A stretch of 64,000 nt of DNA from Ilyonectria destructans (taxonomy: Eukaryota; Ascomycota; Sordariomycetes; Hypocreales; Nectriaceae). Both the position numbers and the translations under genes were made by a program. Position 1 is the first letter of the stretch. Each line of letters opens with the position of its first letter. Positions 46,911 to 60,434 of this stretch are shown here, one piece after another. The stretch lies in NCBI GenBank assembly GCA_020740775.1, contig JAHEWK010000013.1, positions 2,342,696 to 2,406,695 of the forward strand, given 5' to 3'. The notes beneath the pieces are model-generated. The model made no database searches, was not told the origin of the DNA, and saw nothing but the letters and a program-made list of their open reading frames with translations.

Positions 46911-49900
46911 TAAGATCCCCCTATTAACTTATAGTATTCTTATTAGGTAGTTAATAGTTTTAATTATAGAAATTATAAATACCCTAGAGTAATTAATCTA
47001 TCTGGGGGTATTAAGCCTTAGTTATCTGGAAATAGTAAGTCTTAAAAATAGGGACTCTAATTATAGATAAAGTAATATTATTAATATAATTAATAGTATT
47101 TATAGAGAAATTAGATATATTTATAAATTATAATACTAATTTCTAATTTTTATAGTATCTAAATTCTTATTAGCTTAATTGCCTTTTATTTAGAAAGTAA
47201 TTATATTAGGAGTAATTAAGGTTATATAATATAGTAGCTATATAAATATAGCTATATCTGTCTAAATCTAACTTCTTTCTCTTTTTATTATTATTACCCT
47301 ATAGGCCTATATTACCTACTATTCTCTCTATCTACTTTTTTCTTTTTAATTTTATCTTCTTTCTTATATATTATAGTACCTTTAACTTCTATTTAAGACT
47401 ATATTTATTTAGGGTAGATATTTAGTTATACTTCTTAAAGTATTTTTTAGATTTTAATTTTAATTACTTTAGTCTATTTATCTTTATATAGAGAGTCTAC
47501 TGAGGTTATAGGTATTTAGTATATATTCTGTCTTTACTCTATCTTATAAAATAATAAGACTAATTAATTCTAATTCTATATAGATTAAACCCTTTTTAAC
47601 CTAAAGATAGTTTTCTATTTTTATAATAATACTACTTTTAGTTATTACTAATACTATATTCAGACTAAAGCTATTTATAAACTGTAAGTTTTTTCTTTTT
47701 CTTAACTATTTATTTACTAATTATTTTAATATAGCTATAATAATAAAGAGAGATATTTTTAACTTTAGCTCTCTCTATCAGTTTATATACTAGCTTCTAG
47801 AGTATACTAATAGCTCTTACTGCCTTTTTAGCCTAATCTTACTATAAATTAAAACTATAAAAACTATAATCCTACTGCTAGAGAGTTTCTACTCTATAAA
47901 GAAGATTCACTCTATATATTATAGATTAAAGGGAATTATAGTTCTTACCTTAATAGGTATTATTTATTTTAAATACTTAAAGTAAGTTAGCTAATATTCT
48001 CTCTAAAAAGTTTAATTTTAATATAAAATTCTTATTGCTTTCTGCTATACTACTCTAGCTATCTATAAGTTCTTTAGTAATATATATTAAATTATAAGTA
48101 CTACTCCTAACTTCTTAATATAAATATTACTAATAGTTTATTTTAGGGAAATAATATCTAGAATACTTAGAATTAAGTTAATTACTAATACTCTTAATTA
48201 CTTATATTAGATATAGAGTTTTCTACTTAAATAGCAGCTAAAATTATATTTTATTAAAAGATTAAAATTATTATTAGTAATATCTATAAAAATAAAAGTA
48301 ATTAAAATTAAGCCCTTCCTTTTATTTAGAGATAACTGCTAGTTAAGGTTTTACTCTAGATTTCTACTATTAAGTTCTAAGCAGCTTTAGCTATATCTCT
48401 TCTTACTATTAAGAATAAGATTATTTAGAAGGAAACTATAGTATTAAATAAAGAGAATAAGAATAAAGAGGAGTTTAAGTTCTTTTTTACTTCTTATTAA
48501 GGTTTATATTATTATATTCTTAATTATTAGCTATTTAAAATAGAGTAAATTTAGGCCCTAATTATAGGGGTTTTTTCTTATAGATATTAATAGTTTCTTT
48601 CTTATATACTTTAGTACTAACTAGACTTTAAGCTCTAGTCTTAATTAATTTATTATTAGAGCTTTTTATAGTCTTTCTTATTTTACTGGTAACTTCTTAT
48701 TTTATAATCTTTCTTTTAGGTAACTATATTTTTATTTAAATTTTATAGCTATTTTAATATACTTCTTAATTAATTTTTATATACCCTCTATATTATTTTT
48801 AGTAACTTACTAATTATACTTTAATAGCCAGTCCTTCTATTTAACTAAAAAGTAATTTACCTTCTATTATTATTACTTATTCTTTATTTTTTCTACTTTC
48901 TACTAAGGGTTAATTTCTTTAAGATTTAGAATTAGTAGTAATTTAAGTTAATTTTAATCTTTAGGGTATTAGAATTTTAAGAGGCTAATATAGAATATAT
49001 TATAAATATAGCTATATTTATCTAGAAGGGCTAAATAGTATACTTATAATCTGATTTTCTTAAGAATTTAAAATAAACTAATTCTTTTTAATACTAATTT
49101 ATATTTTTCTTCCTTAAAATTAAGATTTTTTATTATAAAACTAATTAAGCTACTAATTATAAGGGAAATATTCTTATATTATTTATTATAATTATTAATT
49201 TATCTTTTTATAGCTTTTTCCTAATACTCTTTAAGATTCTTATATAGCTTTTTAAGGTAATATACTTTTATACCAGCCTTTAGTACCCCCCTCTTAAGTA
49301 TATTATCTTTAATATATAAGTCTAAATTAGAAAGATAGCCTATTAAGGCTTTAAAAGAGGAGAATCCAGTTATATTATTATTAGTATTATTATATATATA
49401 TTATACTAACTATAGTAATACTATCTAATTACTTTATTATTTATTAATAAAGTATCTTAAGTAATATTTTAAAATTTAGTTTATTCTTTCTATTTATCTA
49501 TTAATTTATAGATAAAATATTATTAAGAGATATCTTTTAATATTATTTTAGTAATATAATTTAAACTAAAAATTACTTATAAATATTAAATCTTTATTAC
49601 TTATAATTCCCCTAGGGAATCTATATTTTAATTTAATTTTATTATAGAAGAATTCTATTAGTTTTACTATATTAATTATTATTTAAATAGAAAGAAATAC
49701 TATATACTTTATATATTAGTTAATTATTATTAAGATTATATTAATCTTTTTTTCTTCCTATTAAACTAGTAGAAGTTCTATAATAAAATTTATTAAGATT
49801 TCTTATTAAAGTTAATTTAGTATTAAAAGTAATATAAGCTTACTAAAGGGTTTATATCTTTTTACTATAGCTTCTTAATAGACTGTATATATCTATATCT

Positions 49901-52900
49901 AATCTTTAATATTCTTATCTATTTCTATTTAGTAGAAATATCTTTAGAGAAAAGTCTAAGTCCTTATAGCTCTAAAATAGCTAATAAAGGAATTATTATA
50001 ATATAATTATAGAAGAATATACTTTATAGCCTCTTTATTTAGAATAAATAATTATTACTTATAATAGAATAATCTATCTCTAATAGATTAGAATTTATTC
50101 TTTTAAGTTATTATTATAAAGTTACTTCTCTTTTAATATTATATCTTTAGATTCTTATTCTAAAGGAATTAAATTAACTTTATAATTAAATAGAATACTA
50201 CTATCTTATAAACTCCTTCTTAAAATATAGTCTTCTTAGCTATTAGAAGGAAGATAGATAGCTTATAGCCTATTTTCTTTTAGGCCTAATAAATTAAATT
50301 TTTTAAAGTCAGTTTACTTAATATACTCTCTAGGAGATTTATAAGTAAGTTCTTCTTATCTATATTAATATCCTTTTAATTTTAGGCTTTTTATCTTATC
50401 TAATTAGAATTCTTTTTATCCTTTAGAATTTAAACTATTTTAATTTTAGCTAATTAGTATTTTAATTAGTTAAGTAGTTTAATATTTAAAGGCTTCTTAC
50501 TTTTAAATTTAAGCTATTTTAATAGACTATTAGTTAGATTTATCTTTTTAGATTTATACTTTATTATAAAGTTATAAAATATAAAGTAGATATACTATTT
50601 AGCCTACTTACTATTAAGCTTAAAAGTTTTTATAAAACTTTATAAATTAAAATAATTACTTAGAATCTTAATAAAATTATAGCCCTTTTAAGATAGTATT
50701 ATTAATATTTAAATAACTCTATAATAGCTATTAATTTCTAATTTAGAGTATTATATTCCAATTTAGATTCTTTAAATTTCTATAATTAGAAGGTAAAAAA
50801 ATAGTATAATTCTTACTTATTAAACTGAAAAGTAATTCTAGCTATTATAAATCTAAAGGTATTAATCTTTAAGTAGATAGAAAGAGATAAATTATAATAT
50901 CTTAAAAGTAGTACCTTTTAAAAAGCTTAAATAAGCCAGTAAAATACTTTTTTTTTAGTTTTATTTAGTAAAATATATTTTAATTTCTTTCTATTTATAC
51001 TTTCCTTTAGTAAATTACTTAAAGGTATAGTAATCTCTAAATATCTATAGATAAACCTATAATAGAAGTTATAAAATCCCAGGAATATTTAAATCTCTTA
51101 AAAGGTTTTAAATTCTTTCTATTTAGCTATTATTTAGACTCTCTTAGAGTCTATTAATACCCTCTTATTTAAGAGGATAAACTTAAGGTATTTTATTTTA
51201 TATTAATAAAAGAAGTATTTAAATAGCTTAGTAAAAAGTTTAGCTTTATAGAGTTAATTAAGTATCTATTAAAGATATTTTATATAGAAATTCTAATTCT
51301 TTAAAAAAATAAGAATATTATTTAAATAAGCTATATAAATAGTATTTAGTAGGCTCTATAAAGCCTAATAAATATAATTTTAGAATATAGTAGGAGTATT
51401 TATAAATCTAAATAGTATTACTAAATACTTAAAGTAGCTATATTAAATATAAAATACTATCTTCTATTTATTATCTTTTTAAATATATATATAATAATAG
51501 ATATTCTTAATATTAATCTTTAAGAAGAATTTTATACTCTTTATATAGTCTATAATCTCTATTATTAAAGATAAAAAATATTAATTTTTCTTAATAATAA
51601 TATTTAGTTTTTAGTAATTTATATAGAGTCTTAAATTTCTATTTAATTTTAATATAAATAGTATAGAAGCCTCTATTAGACTTTTTAAAAAGTAGATATA
51701 GCTATTAGCTAGACTCTTTTTAATATAGTCTTAAAGAGTCTATAATTCCTTTAAGAATAAAGAGTATATCGGCCTAAAAGGAGGCTTCTTACTAAAAAGT
51801 AATTTAATATTATAATCTATAGCTTAATAGGAAGGTAAGATCTTAGAGCTTTTAGCTAAAAAGATATTTTAGTAATCTAGAAGCTTAAAAGGTAAGTTAG
51901 AATTTTCTTTCTTACTTTAGAGATTATTATTAGAAATTTAGAAGAATTTATTTAAAACTATAATTCTATAGATCTTTATAGTATTCTTATATAGTTATTT
52001 AAATTTATATTTAGAAATAGTTTTTAGGCTAATTTAGAATATCTTAAATATCTATATCTAATTTATTAAGTTTTAGTAAATAGCTAGATCTTTTAGGGTT
52101 AATATTAATAATAGTAAGAGGCTTTTTAAAAGAGTTAGATTTTTTTTAATTTTAATTATTATTTATATAAAGATTTTAATCTGGCTCTATATATCTATTA
52201 TCTTAAGAGAGATAATTTAAATTTACTTTATTTGGATTTTATATCTTTTAATAGCCTTTAGATTTAGAATTTAGATCTTTTTCTTTTAAAGATATAGATA
52301 AATAGCTAGCTAATTACTAATAGAGTCTACTTCTACTTTTAAATTTAAAACTCTATAGATTTTAATAGATTCTCTATATCTAATTATAACCTTAGTAGTT
52401 ATTTAAGATTTAACTTTAAGAGTTAGTTTACTAGTTTCTATTAAATTATCTATATTAACTGGTTATTTTTTCCCTTTTTTTTTACTTTAGTCTTATTAAC
52501 CTTAAATTTCTTCTTTCTCCTTTTAGGGTATTTAAGTATAAAGTACCTTTTACTATTATAAATATAGCACTTTTAGACTTTATTATTATAATTTTTTAGG
52601 TTTTTTTTCTTTTTCTTTAAATTAGAATTATTTCTCTATTAATTACCTTAACTATTATAATAGTCTTTTATAGAGGGAGAATCTATATTATTTTTTCTTA
52701 TAGACTTAAAGAATTACTTTATATTATTTTAATTTAATTTTTTCTTCTTACTATATCTATATTTAGTATTTTAAATTTAAATAGTAAAAATTACTATTTC
52801 CTTCTATTTCTTTAGAATTTAAATATTACTCTAAAGAAGAATAGCTTTATAAAGGCTTAATTAAAATTTAATAAGAAAATAGTTAGTTTAATACTTATTA

Positions 52901-53777
52901 ATAGCCAGTAGGCTATATTTCTTAAGGAAATTAAAATAGATATAGAAGTTATATAGAGATTAATTCTCTCTTTATTTAGCTGCTTCTATCTTATATATAA
53001 TATTAATTATATAGTTCTTAAGGTTTTTTATTAATTTTTCTATTTATTTTTTAAACTTATTTTAGCTATTTTAAAGATATTTAGCTATAGTAGAATTTTA
53101 AATATTAAGATACTAAAACTAATAAGCTTAGCTTTTAATTTCTATATTATCTAATATCTTAAGAATCTTCTAGCTACTTAGATAATATATTCTTAGTACT
53201 CTAATAAAAACTTACTCTATCTTCTATAGCTATTTAAACTACTTTTAGATTATAGTTAGAATCTTAAGAAGTATAATATTTTTTACTCTTAATTTCAATT
53301 TATTCTTTAAACTTAATTTAATAATAAATCTATAGTTCTTCTATCTTTTTTTTTTTTAAGGTAGAGTATAAAATTAGAATTATCTTAAAGAGATTTCAGC
53401 TAATACTGCCTCAGCCTTCTTAAGTTCAGCCTAAATTTTATTTCTTTTCTATAGCTTCTTTATTTATACAGTCTCTATACTAGCAGACTCTCTAATAGAT
53501 ACTTATATTAGTAATTATATAGATTTTTAGATATATTTAAATTTAGAATCTAAAAGTTCTTTATTACTAGCCTCCCTTAATATATAATTAGAAGGACTCC
53601 TACTTATAGAAATAGTTAATATCTCTCTTAAACTCCCTTTAACTTTCTTATAGGTTAGGGATATCCTAAAGGTAAGTATTACTAAAGGTAGTAAATTTAC
53701 TATTATTTTTCTATAGGTATATTTAGATACTATTTTTATAATCTAAATAACTATAAGAGAAGCTTTAGAATATAATA

Positions 53778-53994
53778 TTAATAGGGGGTATTATAATTTA
53801 TAAGGGATTTAATAATAATAGTTAGATAGTAAAAAGGTATATTTCTAATAATAATAGAATTAAAGCTTATTCCTCTTTTTAATTAGAGGGGTAATACTAT
53901 TTAATTATTTAAGTTTTACCTTTTAGTTAGGTTATATATTAGCTGACTATTAATTTCTTATTTACTATTAGACCTCTATATATCCCCCCTATTA
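53778..53994 (-). repeat. 5' LTR of X1
   Basis: 217 bp, pairs with 46,694-46,910; differences between the two are mainly transitions. Confidence 0.88.
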
Positions 53995-56652
53995 TAATAA
54001 ATTTATAGAGTTTATAGCTTTATAGACTTTATAAATTTTTATTAGGATTTTATTCTAAAGTTTATATAGATTATATATCTATTAATTTATTTAATATATA
54101 CTAATATATAATTCCAGTAGAATAAAAAGAAAAATAAAGTATTTAAGATACTAAAAGCTACTTTTATATTATATTTAATTTTAGCTTAATAGAATCTAAA
54201 GAAGAATATAACTATAAAGGCAGATTATTTAAGTATAGCTTTAAGTAGATATCTCTTATAATAGAGAAAGAATAGTATTCTATATTTTATTACCTACTAT
54301 TTCTATTAATTAATATCAGTATAGTATAATTATATAATTTATAATAAGAAGTTACTTATAGTAATAATATATTTAGAGGTATAATTAGTAGAATTTTAAA
54401 ATATAGCTATACTATTTATTATTCTAATAAACTATAAGAACTTAAAGTATTTTATCTAGCTAATAGAAATATTAAAATAATAGATATATTAGGTAGAAGC
54501 TCTCTTAAAGTTTAATTATAACCTCTAATACTATTTAGATATATAAATATAGTATTTTAATATTCTCTTTAGGTTTAAATAGAGAAGGTAAAATATAAGT
54601 AGAAATTTAATTAGGTAATATACTTAATAAGAATATTATTTTTATAGATTTATTTTAAGTCTATAGAGATTATAATATAAAGAGAATTAATAGGTAGATT
54701 ATTATTTTTTAATAAATATTTATAATTACTATAAGATTAAATATTAATTAATAATATAACCTACTAATATTATTATATAGCTATAGAATATAGTAATTAG
54801 TAATTTCTACTTAAGGTATAAATATATAAGTAGATTATAGACTGTATTTTTAATAAGTAAGATATAGTTATATTTTAAAGCAGATTATAATTATTTAATT
54901 AGAAATTACTTATAATAGCTATTATTTAATATATCTATAATTTAGCTATATTAAAGTATCTAGAGGTAGAAATAACTTATAAACTGCTAGTAAGATTATT
55001 CTACTAAAATAGTATATTATTACTTATTAAATACTTTATCTAAAATTACTTTTATATAGATTATTATAAAAGTAAATAGTATTAATAAGAATTTCTATAA
55101 TTAATTCTAATTATAAATAGATATTAATTATAAATCTCTATTAATTTTATAGTAAATCTTTCTATCTATAAAAAGAGAGAGTTTTAATATTTTATAACAA
55201 TTACTAACTGCCTCTTTAAGTATATATAGCTAGAAGTAATATTATTAATAAGTATAGAGATATATATAGAATACTTTAAGAAGTATTAATAGTACTTCTA
55301 TAGCTTTTCGAATTAAATTATTACTAACTATAAATTAGATTAATTAAAGGGATTTTAAATAATATTTTATAAATTAATTAGAGTTAAATAATTACTATCT
55401 ATAGTATATTACCCTTAAATAGATAGAAATATAAAATAGATTAATTAAGAGGTTTAAGTAGTACTTTAAATAGTTATTACCTTTAATTAGTATAATTAAA
55501 AATATTATCTACTGGCAGTTTAATTAGTATTAAATAATTAAAATTTAATAGTAACTAAAAATAGCTTAAATTAGCTTTTAAATAGATATAATATAGAGTC
55601 AGTTTAGCTTATATAGATACTAACTATTAATATAATATTACTAAAGGGGTATATAGTTTTATTTTTAAATTACTTATATTAAAGCTAGAAATTAATATAA
55701 ATAGTAATTACCTTTAAATAGTAATAATAGATAGAGAAAATAAATAAATTTTAATAGCTAGTAGAGAGATTTATAAAAGAAAACTATATCTAGCTGAATT
55801 TATATAATATTAAGATAAATTAATCTAACTGTAAATTTAATTAGATATTAGTAAAATATATAGTTATAAATATATTAATATTACTAATAGTAATATTAAA
55901 TATTCTAAAGGATATTTATTCTATATTCTATATAGATTTAGTAGAATAAATTACTATTAATTTACTATTAAATTAGAAACTTTCTAACTATAAATTAAAT
56001 TTACTTTAAATTCTATTAAATAATAATAGCTTTTTAAATTTAAAATATAAAGTTAAAAAGGTTCTTATTATAAAGAATATATAGAGATAGAAATAATAAT
56101 AGATATTAATAAAATAAAAAGAATATAATAATTTAATATAGAAGCTACTAAAGAGTATTTAAGATATAATAATATTAAATAACTATAAAAAGAAGTAAGA
56201 AGATATATATATAGAAAATAGCTTAATATATATTAAGATATAAAATAGAGGAATTTTAATTAATAATATCTCTAAAGAGAATATACTAACTATTTAATTA
56301 TAGTACTAAAAGGGATATAATTAGTAATATTTATATTACTTATTAAGATACTTCTAACTGCTAGTAGAATAATAAGTTAATTTTATAATAAAACTATTTA
56401 TATTTAGAAGATTACTATTATTATCTATATTAAAAGTAATCTATCTATCTTAAAATAGAATTTCCTTATATTTATTATTCTTTTTTTTATTAACTTAAGA
56501 GGTATAAATAAAGGCAGTATAATTATAAAATAACTAAATTATAGAGGTATATTTAAGTAGGCTATAAGTTTAATTATATTAGTAGGGGGAGGATTAAAAG
56601 TATAGAAACTTAAGTAGCTTATATTATATTTAGTTAGTATATTTATTATAAT

Positions 56653-56855
56653 CTGTTATCTGCAGATAGCAGAATTAAAGTTAGAAGGGTTAAATTAAAG
56701 CTTAAGGTAAAGACCAGTATATAATAACCTTATTATTTAGCTACTATATCTACTGGTACTGGATGTAGCACTTACTATTTATCTTTACTATTTGAGAATA
56801 TAATATAGCTTTAATCTATCTGATAATATTAAGTAAAGCTAAAAAAAAAAACTAA
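56653..56855 (+). mobile_element. Retroposon family L, copy La (RIP-mutated, 5'-truncated)
   Basis: 203-bp insertion in the 3' part of W ending in a 10-11 bp A run, flanked by an exact 14-bp duplication atatttattataat (56,639-56,652 and 56,856-56,869). It aligns base for base with the reverse complement of 60,230-60,030. A-tail plus variable-length duplication is the mark of LINE-type target-primed insertion; no coding part is present, so it could be a truncated LINE or a SINE. Confidence 0.85.
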
Positions 56856-58317
56856 ATATTTATTATAATAAACTTAATTAGTATTATATTAAATTAGATA
56901 TTACTATATAGAAATAAATTAATAAGAAAAAGAAAGATAGAAGGGGGAAAATAAGCTATAACTTACTTTTTAGTTATATAGCTATATTATAATATCTACT
57001 AGCTAGTAGTTATATTACTATATAATCTATATAAACTGCTTAGTATACTACTAAAGTTACTACTATAAGATATAAATAAAAGTACTTTTACTATAGATAG
57101 AAGTAAGAAGCAGGCTAATAAAAATAAAAAACTAAAAGTTAGTATTAAAAGGGAAGCTTTATAGAGTAGGGGGTAATTTATAGATAAAATATATAGTAAT
57201 AGATAATATAGTAGTAAGAATAAGAATATTATTCTAAGCCTAAATAGTATTATAAAGCTCTAAAGTAAAAATAGACTTATATTTAATACTGCTACTACTA
57301 TATATAATATAAGCTAAGATAATATATATTCTATTAGTAAAGAGAATAAAAGGATTATTTAAAGTATAATAAAAATAGATATTACCAGCTAGTAGATATA
57401 TACTCTAATTATATTTACTATAGCTATAGCTATAAAGTATATAATTTTAGCTATAATTTTAAATATTATTATTAATTAGCTACTTAATATAGTTAAAATA
57501 AATAGTTTATTAGTTAGTAAAAAGATTGAATTTATTTTTATTTTTAGAGTCTTCTTTAATAAGATATCTATTAATAGTATAATAGAATTTCTAGTAAATA
57601 TATATTAGTATAAAAAGAATAAAATAGACTTAAAAAGATAATATATAGAGGTATAATAAAGCCTACTAAAGAAGGTACTATTTTCTTTAGAAGAAGGTAG
57701 AAGTAGAAATAAAAATAAATTAAAAGTAATAATAGCTACTATAAAGTTATTAAATTTTAATTTAATAATAAAAAGAAATATATAATTATTACTTTTTAAA
57801 AATAATTAATTTATAGCAGAAGGTATAAGTAGGAGTATAATATAGTAAAGAGTAAGAAGAATAGATATAATAAAAAAGATATATATAATAGAGGAGAAAG
57901 AAGATTAATTATAAAGAGAATATAAAGTAGGATTTTATAGATATTAATATAGTAAATTTATAGAAATAAAATAGAGTTATATAAATTTATTTTAATTTTA
58001 ATATAGATATAAAGTATTATTATTTTAATCTATATTAGAATTAGTATATATAATAATATAAATATTAGCTGGACTATAATAATACTATTATAGAGGAATT
58101 ATAAAAGCTATATAGCTCTATATAAGCTTATTATAATCTATAGATAGATTTAGTATATATTATATCAGTTTATAAGATAGACTTAAGGTAGAACTATACT
58201 AATATATTATAGAGGAATATAAGAAATAAGAGAATTTAAATAGAGCTACTAGAGATTTTATTTAGAGCTAGCTATTACTCTCTTTTTAAAATAAAGAGAG
58301 TCTAAAATAAAAGGGTA

Positions 58318-58492
58318 TATTATAGGCTTAAGCTTTAAGCTTATACTGTAATAATAAATTGGACTATATAATAAAGTAGTACTTAAGGGCCTAAATAGAA
58401 TTTAAACTATAAGAAGGGACTTTATCTTATAATTATTAATTTATATTATATAGTATCTATTAAGTATTTATATTAAAGCCAGCCTTATTATA
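58318..58492 (+). repeat. 3' LTR of element W
   Basis: 175 bp, pairs with 41,834-42,008. Preceded by ctaaaataaaagggta, a plausible polypurine tract, and followed by the duplication ttaag. Confidence 0.9.
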
Positions 58493-58943
58493 TTAAGTAA
58501 AATTTTAAATTTATTAAAAGGTTCTCTAAGAATAATCTATTTATTAGAAATTAATAAAATAAATTAAAATAATTAATAGAAAAATAATTTTAATTTAATT
58601 TTTTTTAAAAAAAATAGATAAAAGAATATCTAAAAATATTATATTTATAATAATGAAAGTTATTTTATATTTTAATATTTTAATAAAAACAAAAAAAAAG
58701 GAAATTTAATAAAATTAATTTAAGATATTTTAAATTAATTTAAAGATAATTTTAAAATATAAATTTAAGTATTTATATTAAAATATAATAAGAATCTATA
58801 GAATTATACTATTAAATACATTATTTTAAATTTTAAATAATAACTTTTTAATTATAAAAAGAAATATAATTTTTCTATTTAAATTTTAAAAGTATTAAAA
58901 TATCCTTTTAATTAAAAATATTAATATTCTATCTTTTTATTAA
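58493..58943 (+). mobile_element. Element X, copy X3, second fragment
   Basis: Continuation of X3 after the W insertion; for example attaatagaaaaataatttt near 58,575 matches the reverse complement of X1 near 52,630. Very AT-rich. Confidence 0.65.
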
Positions 58944-59497
58944 GAGGTTAAAGTACTCTAGTATATATATACCTAAAGGGGGAACTAAAAGCTTAATAGT
59001 AAAAAAAACACTAATAATAGTATTAATAATACAGTCTATATACTCAGTCTATTTAAAGGTTAATAGTTACTTAAATAGATTAAGGTTTCTAGTCTAATAG
59101 GTTATCTTTTTTAATACCTTAATAAGCTGTAAGAATAGCTATATCTTAAAAAAGCTAGATCTTAAAAAAGCTAGATCTGCTGGAAAAGCTAGATCTACTA
59201 AAAAAGCTAGATCTTAGAAAAGGTAAAATTATAATAGATATAAAAAATCTGCAGGCCCTCTTATATTCCAGCTATTCTTATATCCTTATATACCTTAACT
59301 AACTGCTATTCTAATAGAATAAGATACCTCTCTCTTTTTATCTTATAGTATAGACTGATAAAATCTATTCTAATTATCGCTATATCTATAGCTTTTAATT
59401 TAATCTGGAAGAGTTAATAGAAACTAACTTAGCTCTTATTATAAAGCTATAAGTTATAGCTTAAAAATTTAAACTAATAGACTTAATAATATATATC
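58944..59497 (-). mobile_element. Repeat family A, copy A3 (5'-truncated)
   Basis: 554-bp reverse-orientation copy flanked by an exact 17-bp duplication ttctatctttttattaa (58,927-58,943 and 59,498-59,514). It has the family 3' end (gaggttaaagtac at its left) but only about half of the length of A2. Four gctagatct-containing units lie at 59,145-59,225. It is less mutated than A0-A2: several CpA and CpG sites remain (tctgcaggccctctt). Confidence 0.83.
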
Positions 59498-59514
59498 TTC
59501 TATCTTTTTATTAA

Positions 59515-60027
59515 TTTATAAATTATAAAATTAAAAAGAAAATTAAATAAAAAGCTTTTTTTTAATTAATATATTTTTTATATTTAAAAAAGCTATAAAC
59601 TCTTTAAGAATATATTAAAAAGAATCTAATAAATAGTTAAATTTACTTTTTAAAAACTTAATAGAAATTTTAATTTTATTTATATTAAAATTAAATAGAA
59701 ATTTAAAATTCTATATAAATTACTAAAATCTAAATATTATTATTAAGAAAAATTAATTTTTTTTATTTTTAATAATAAAAATTATAGATTATATTAAAAA
59801 TATAAATTTCTTTTTAAAAATTAATATAAAAAAATATCTATTACTATATATATATTTAAAAAAGAAAAAAGTAAAAAATTATATTTTATATTTAATATAG
59901 CTACTTTAAGTATTTAATAATATTATTTAAATTTATAAATATTTTAACTACTTTTTAAGATTATATTTATTAAGCTTTTTAAAATTTAATTAATATAATT
60001 AATATAATTTATTTATATAATATTATT
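59515..60027 (+). mobile_element. Element X, copy X3, third fragment (RT region)
   Basis: Matches the reverse complement of X1 about 51,320-51,700 (shared attaaatagaaatttaa.. and attattattaagaaaaatta). It continues past the L insertion at 60,435-60,490, where atataatattattatttt corresponds to the mutated YLDD region. Confidence 0.7.
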
Positions 60028-60434
60028 TGGTTTTTTTTTTTACTTTACTTAATATTATCAGATAGATTAAAGCCATATAGTATTCTCAAACAGTAGAGAT
60101 AAACAGTAAGTGCTACACCCAGCACCAGTAGATACAGTAGCTGAACAATAAGGTTATTGCACACTGGTCTTTGCCTTAAGCTTCAATTTAACCCTTCTGA
60201 CTTCAACCCTGCTGTCTGCAGATAACAGGGTCAGTCAACGACCCTATTGTCTGCAGTCAACGACCTTGAGATAGGAACCTTATTCCATTAAGGTTAGAAT
60301 GGGTCGAAAAAGTTAGACAGGATTCCGGCAGAAGAAGAAAAAAGCAGCTTGAAACCCAAACTTGGGCCTTGGCAACTGTGATGTGTATAACGAAAATGCA
60401 GTAAATTCAAACATTAGGTTCCCTTATCGAGGGA
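60028..60434 (-). mobile_element. Retroposon family L, copy Lb (407 bp, not RIP-mutated)
   Basis: Flanked by an exact 17-bp duplication atttatataatattatt (60,011-60,027 and 60,435-60,451). On the minus strand it begins tccctcgataagggaacc and ends with A10 then cca, so it is a reverse-oriented retroposon with an A-tail. Base composition is normal, CpA and TpG are intact, and it contains a near-perfect 24-bp palindrome around ctgcag (60,207-60,230). It lies inside the heavily mutated X3. No ORF and no clear Pol III boxes, so it is either the 3' end of a 5'-truncated LINE or a SINE of unknown origin. Confidence 0.88.

Larger units (their letters stand above)
46694..53994 (-). mobile_element. Gypsy-like LTR retrotransposon X1, full length
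   Basis: 7,301 bp with two 217-bp LTRs (46,694-46,910 and 53,778-53,994) ending in inverted ta-R-taggggg / cccccctatta; flanking 5-bp taata (46,689-46,693 and 53,995-53,999) is the likely target duplication. Inserted into the W reverse transcriptase just before its SFLGFANFY-like motif. Coding polarity is minus: the reverse complement of about 51,080-51,020 reads FYNFYYRFIYRYLEIT, the conserved segment downstream of gypsy RT, and RT-like sequence with a YLDD region lies upstream of it (about 51,350-51,100). Less AT-degraded than X2, X3 and X4. No intact frame. Confidence 0.9.
41834..58492 (+). mobile_element. Gypsy-like LTR retrotransposon W, nested host element
   Basis: Two LTRs of equal length (41,834-42,008 and 58,318-58,492, 175 bp each, tattatagg..cttattata) are flanked by the same 5-bp duplication ttaag (41,829-41,833 and 58,493-58,497). 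After removing recognised insertions about 7.2 kb remain, a normal gypsy size. Decayed plus-strand pol is recognisable despite RIP stops: reverse transcriptase from about 44,600, a YLDD box mutated to YLNN at 46,453-46,464, SIYLNSKKIQIIRN just before 46,690, then, after the X1 insertion, YSFIDFINFY (54,015-54,050), a KADYLS-like RNase H end near 54,215 and an integrase core about 55,000-55,550 (ITLKQIEIQNRLIKRFKQY, cf. HPQTDGQTERVNQ). The RT-before-integrase order is that of Ty3/gypsy. No coding capacity remains. Confidence 0.9.
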
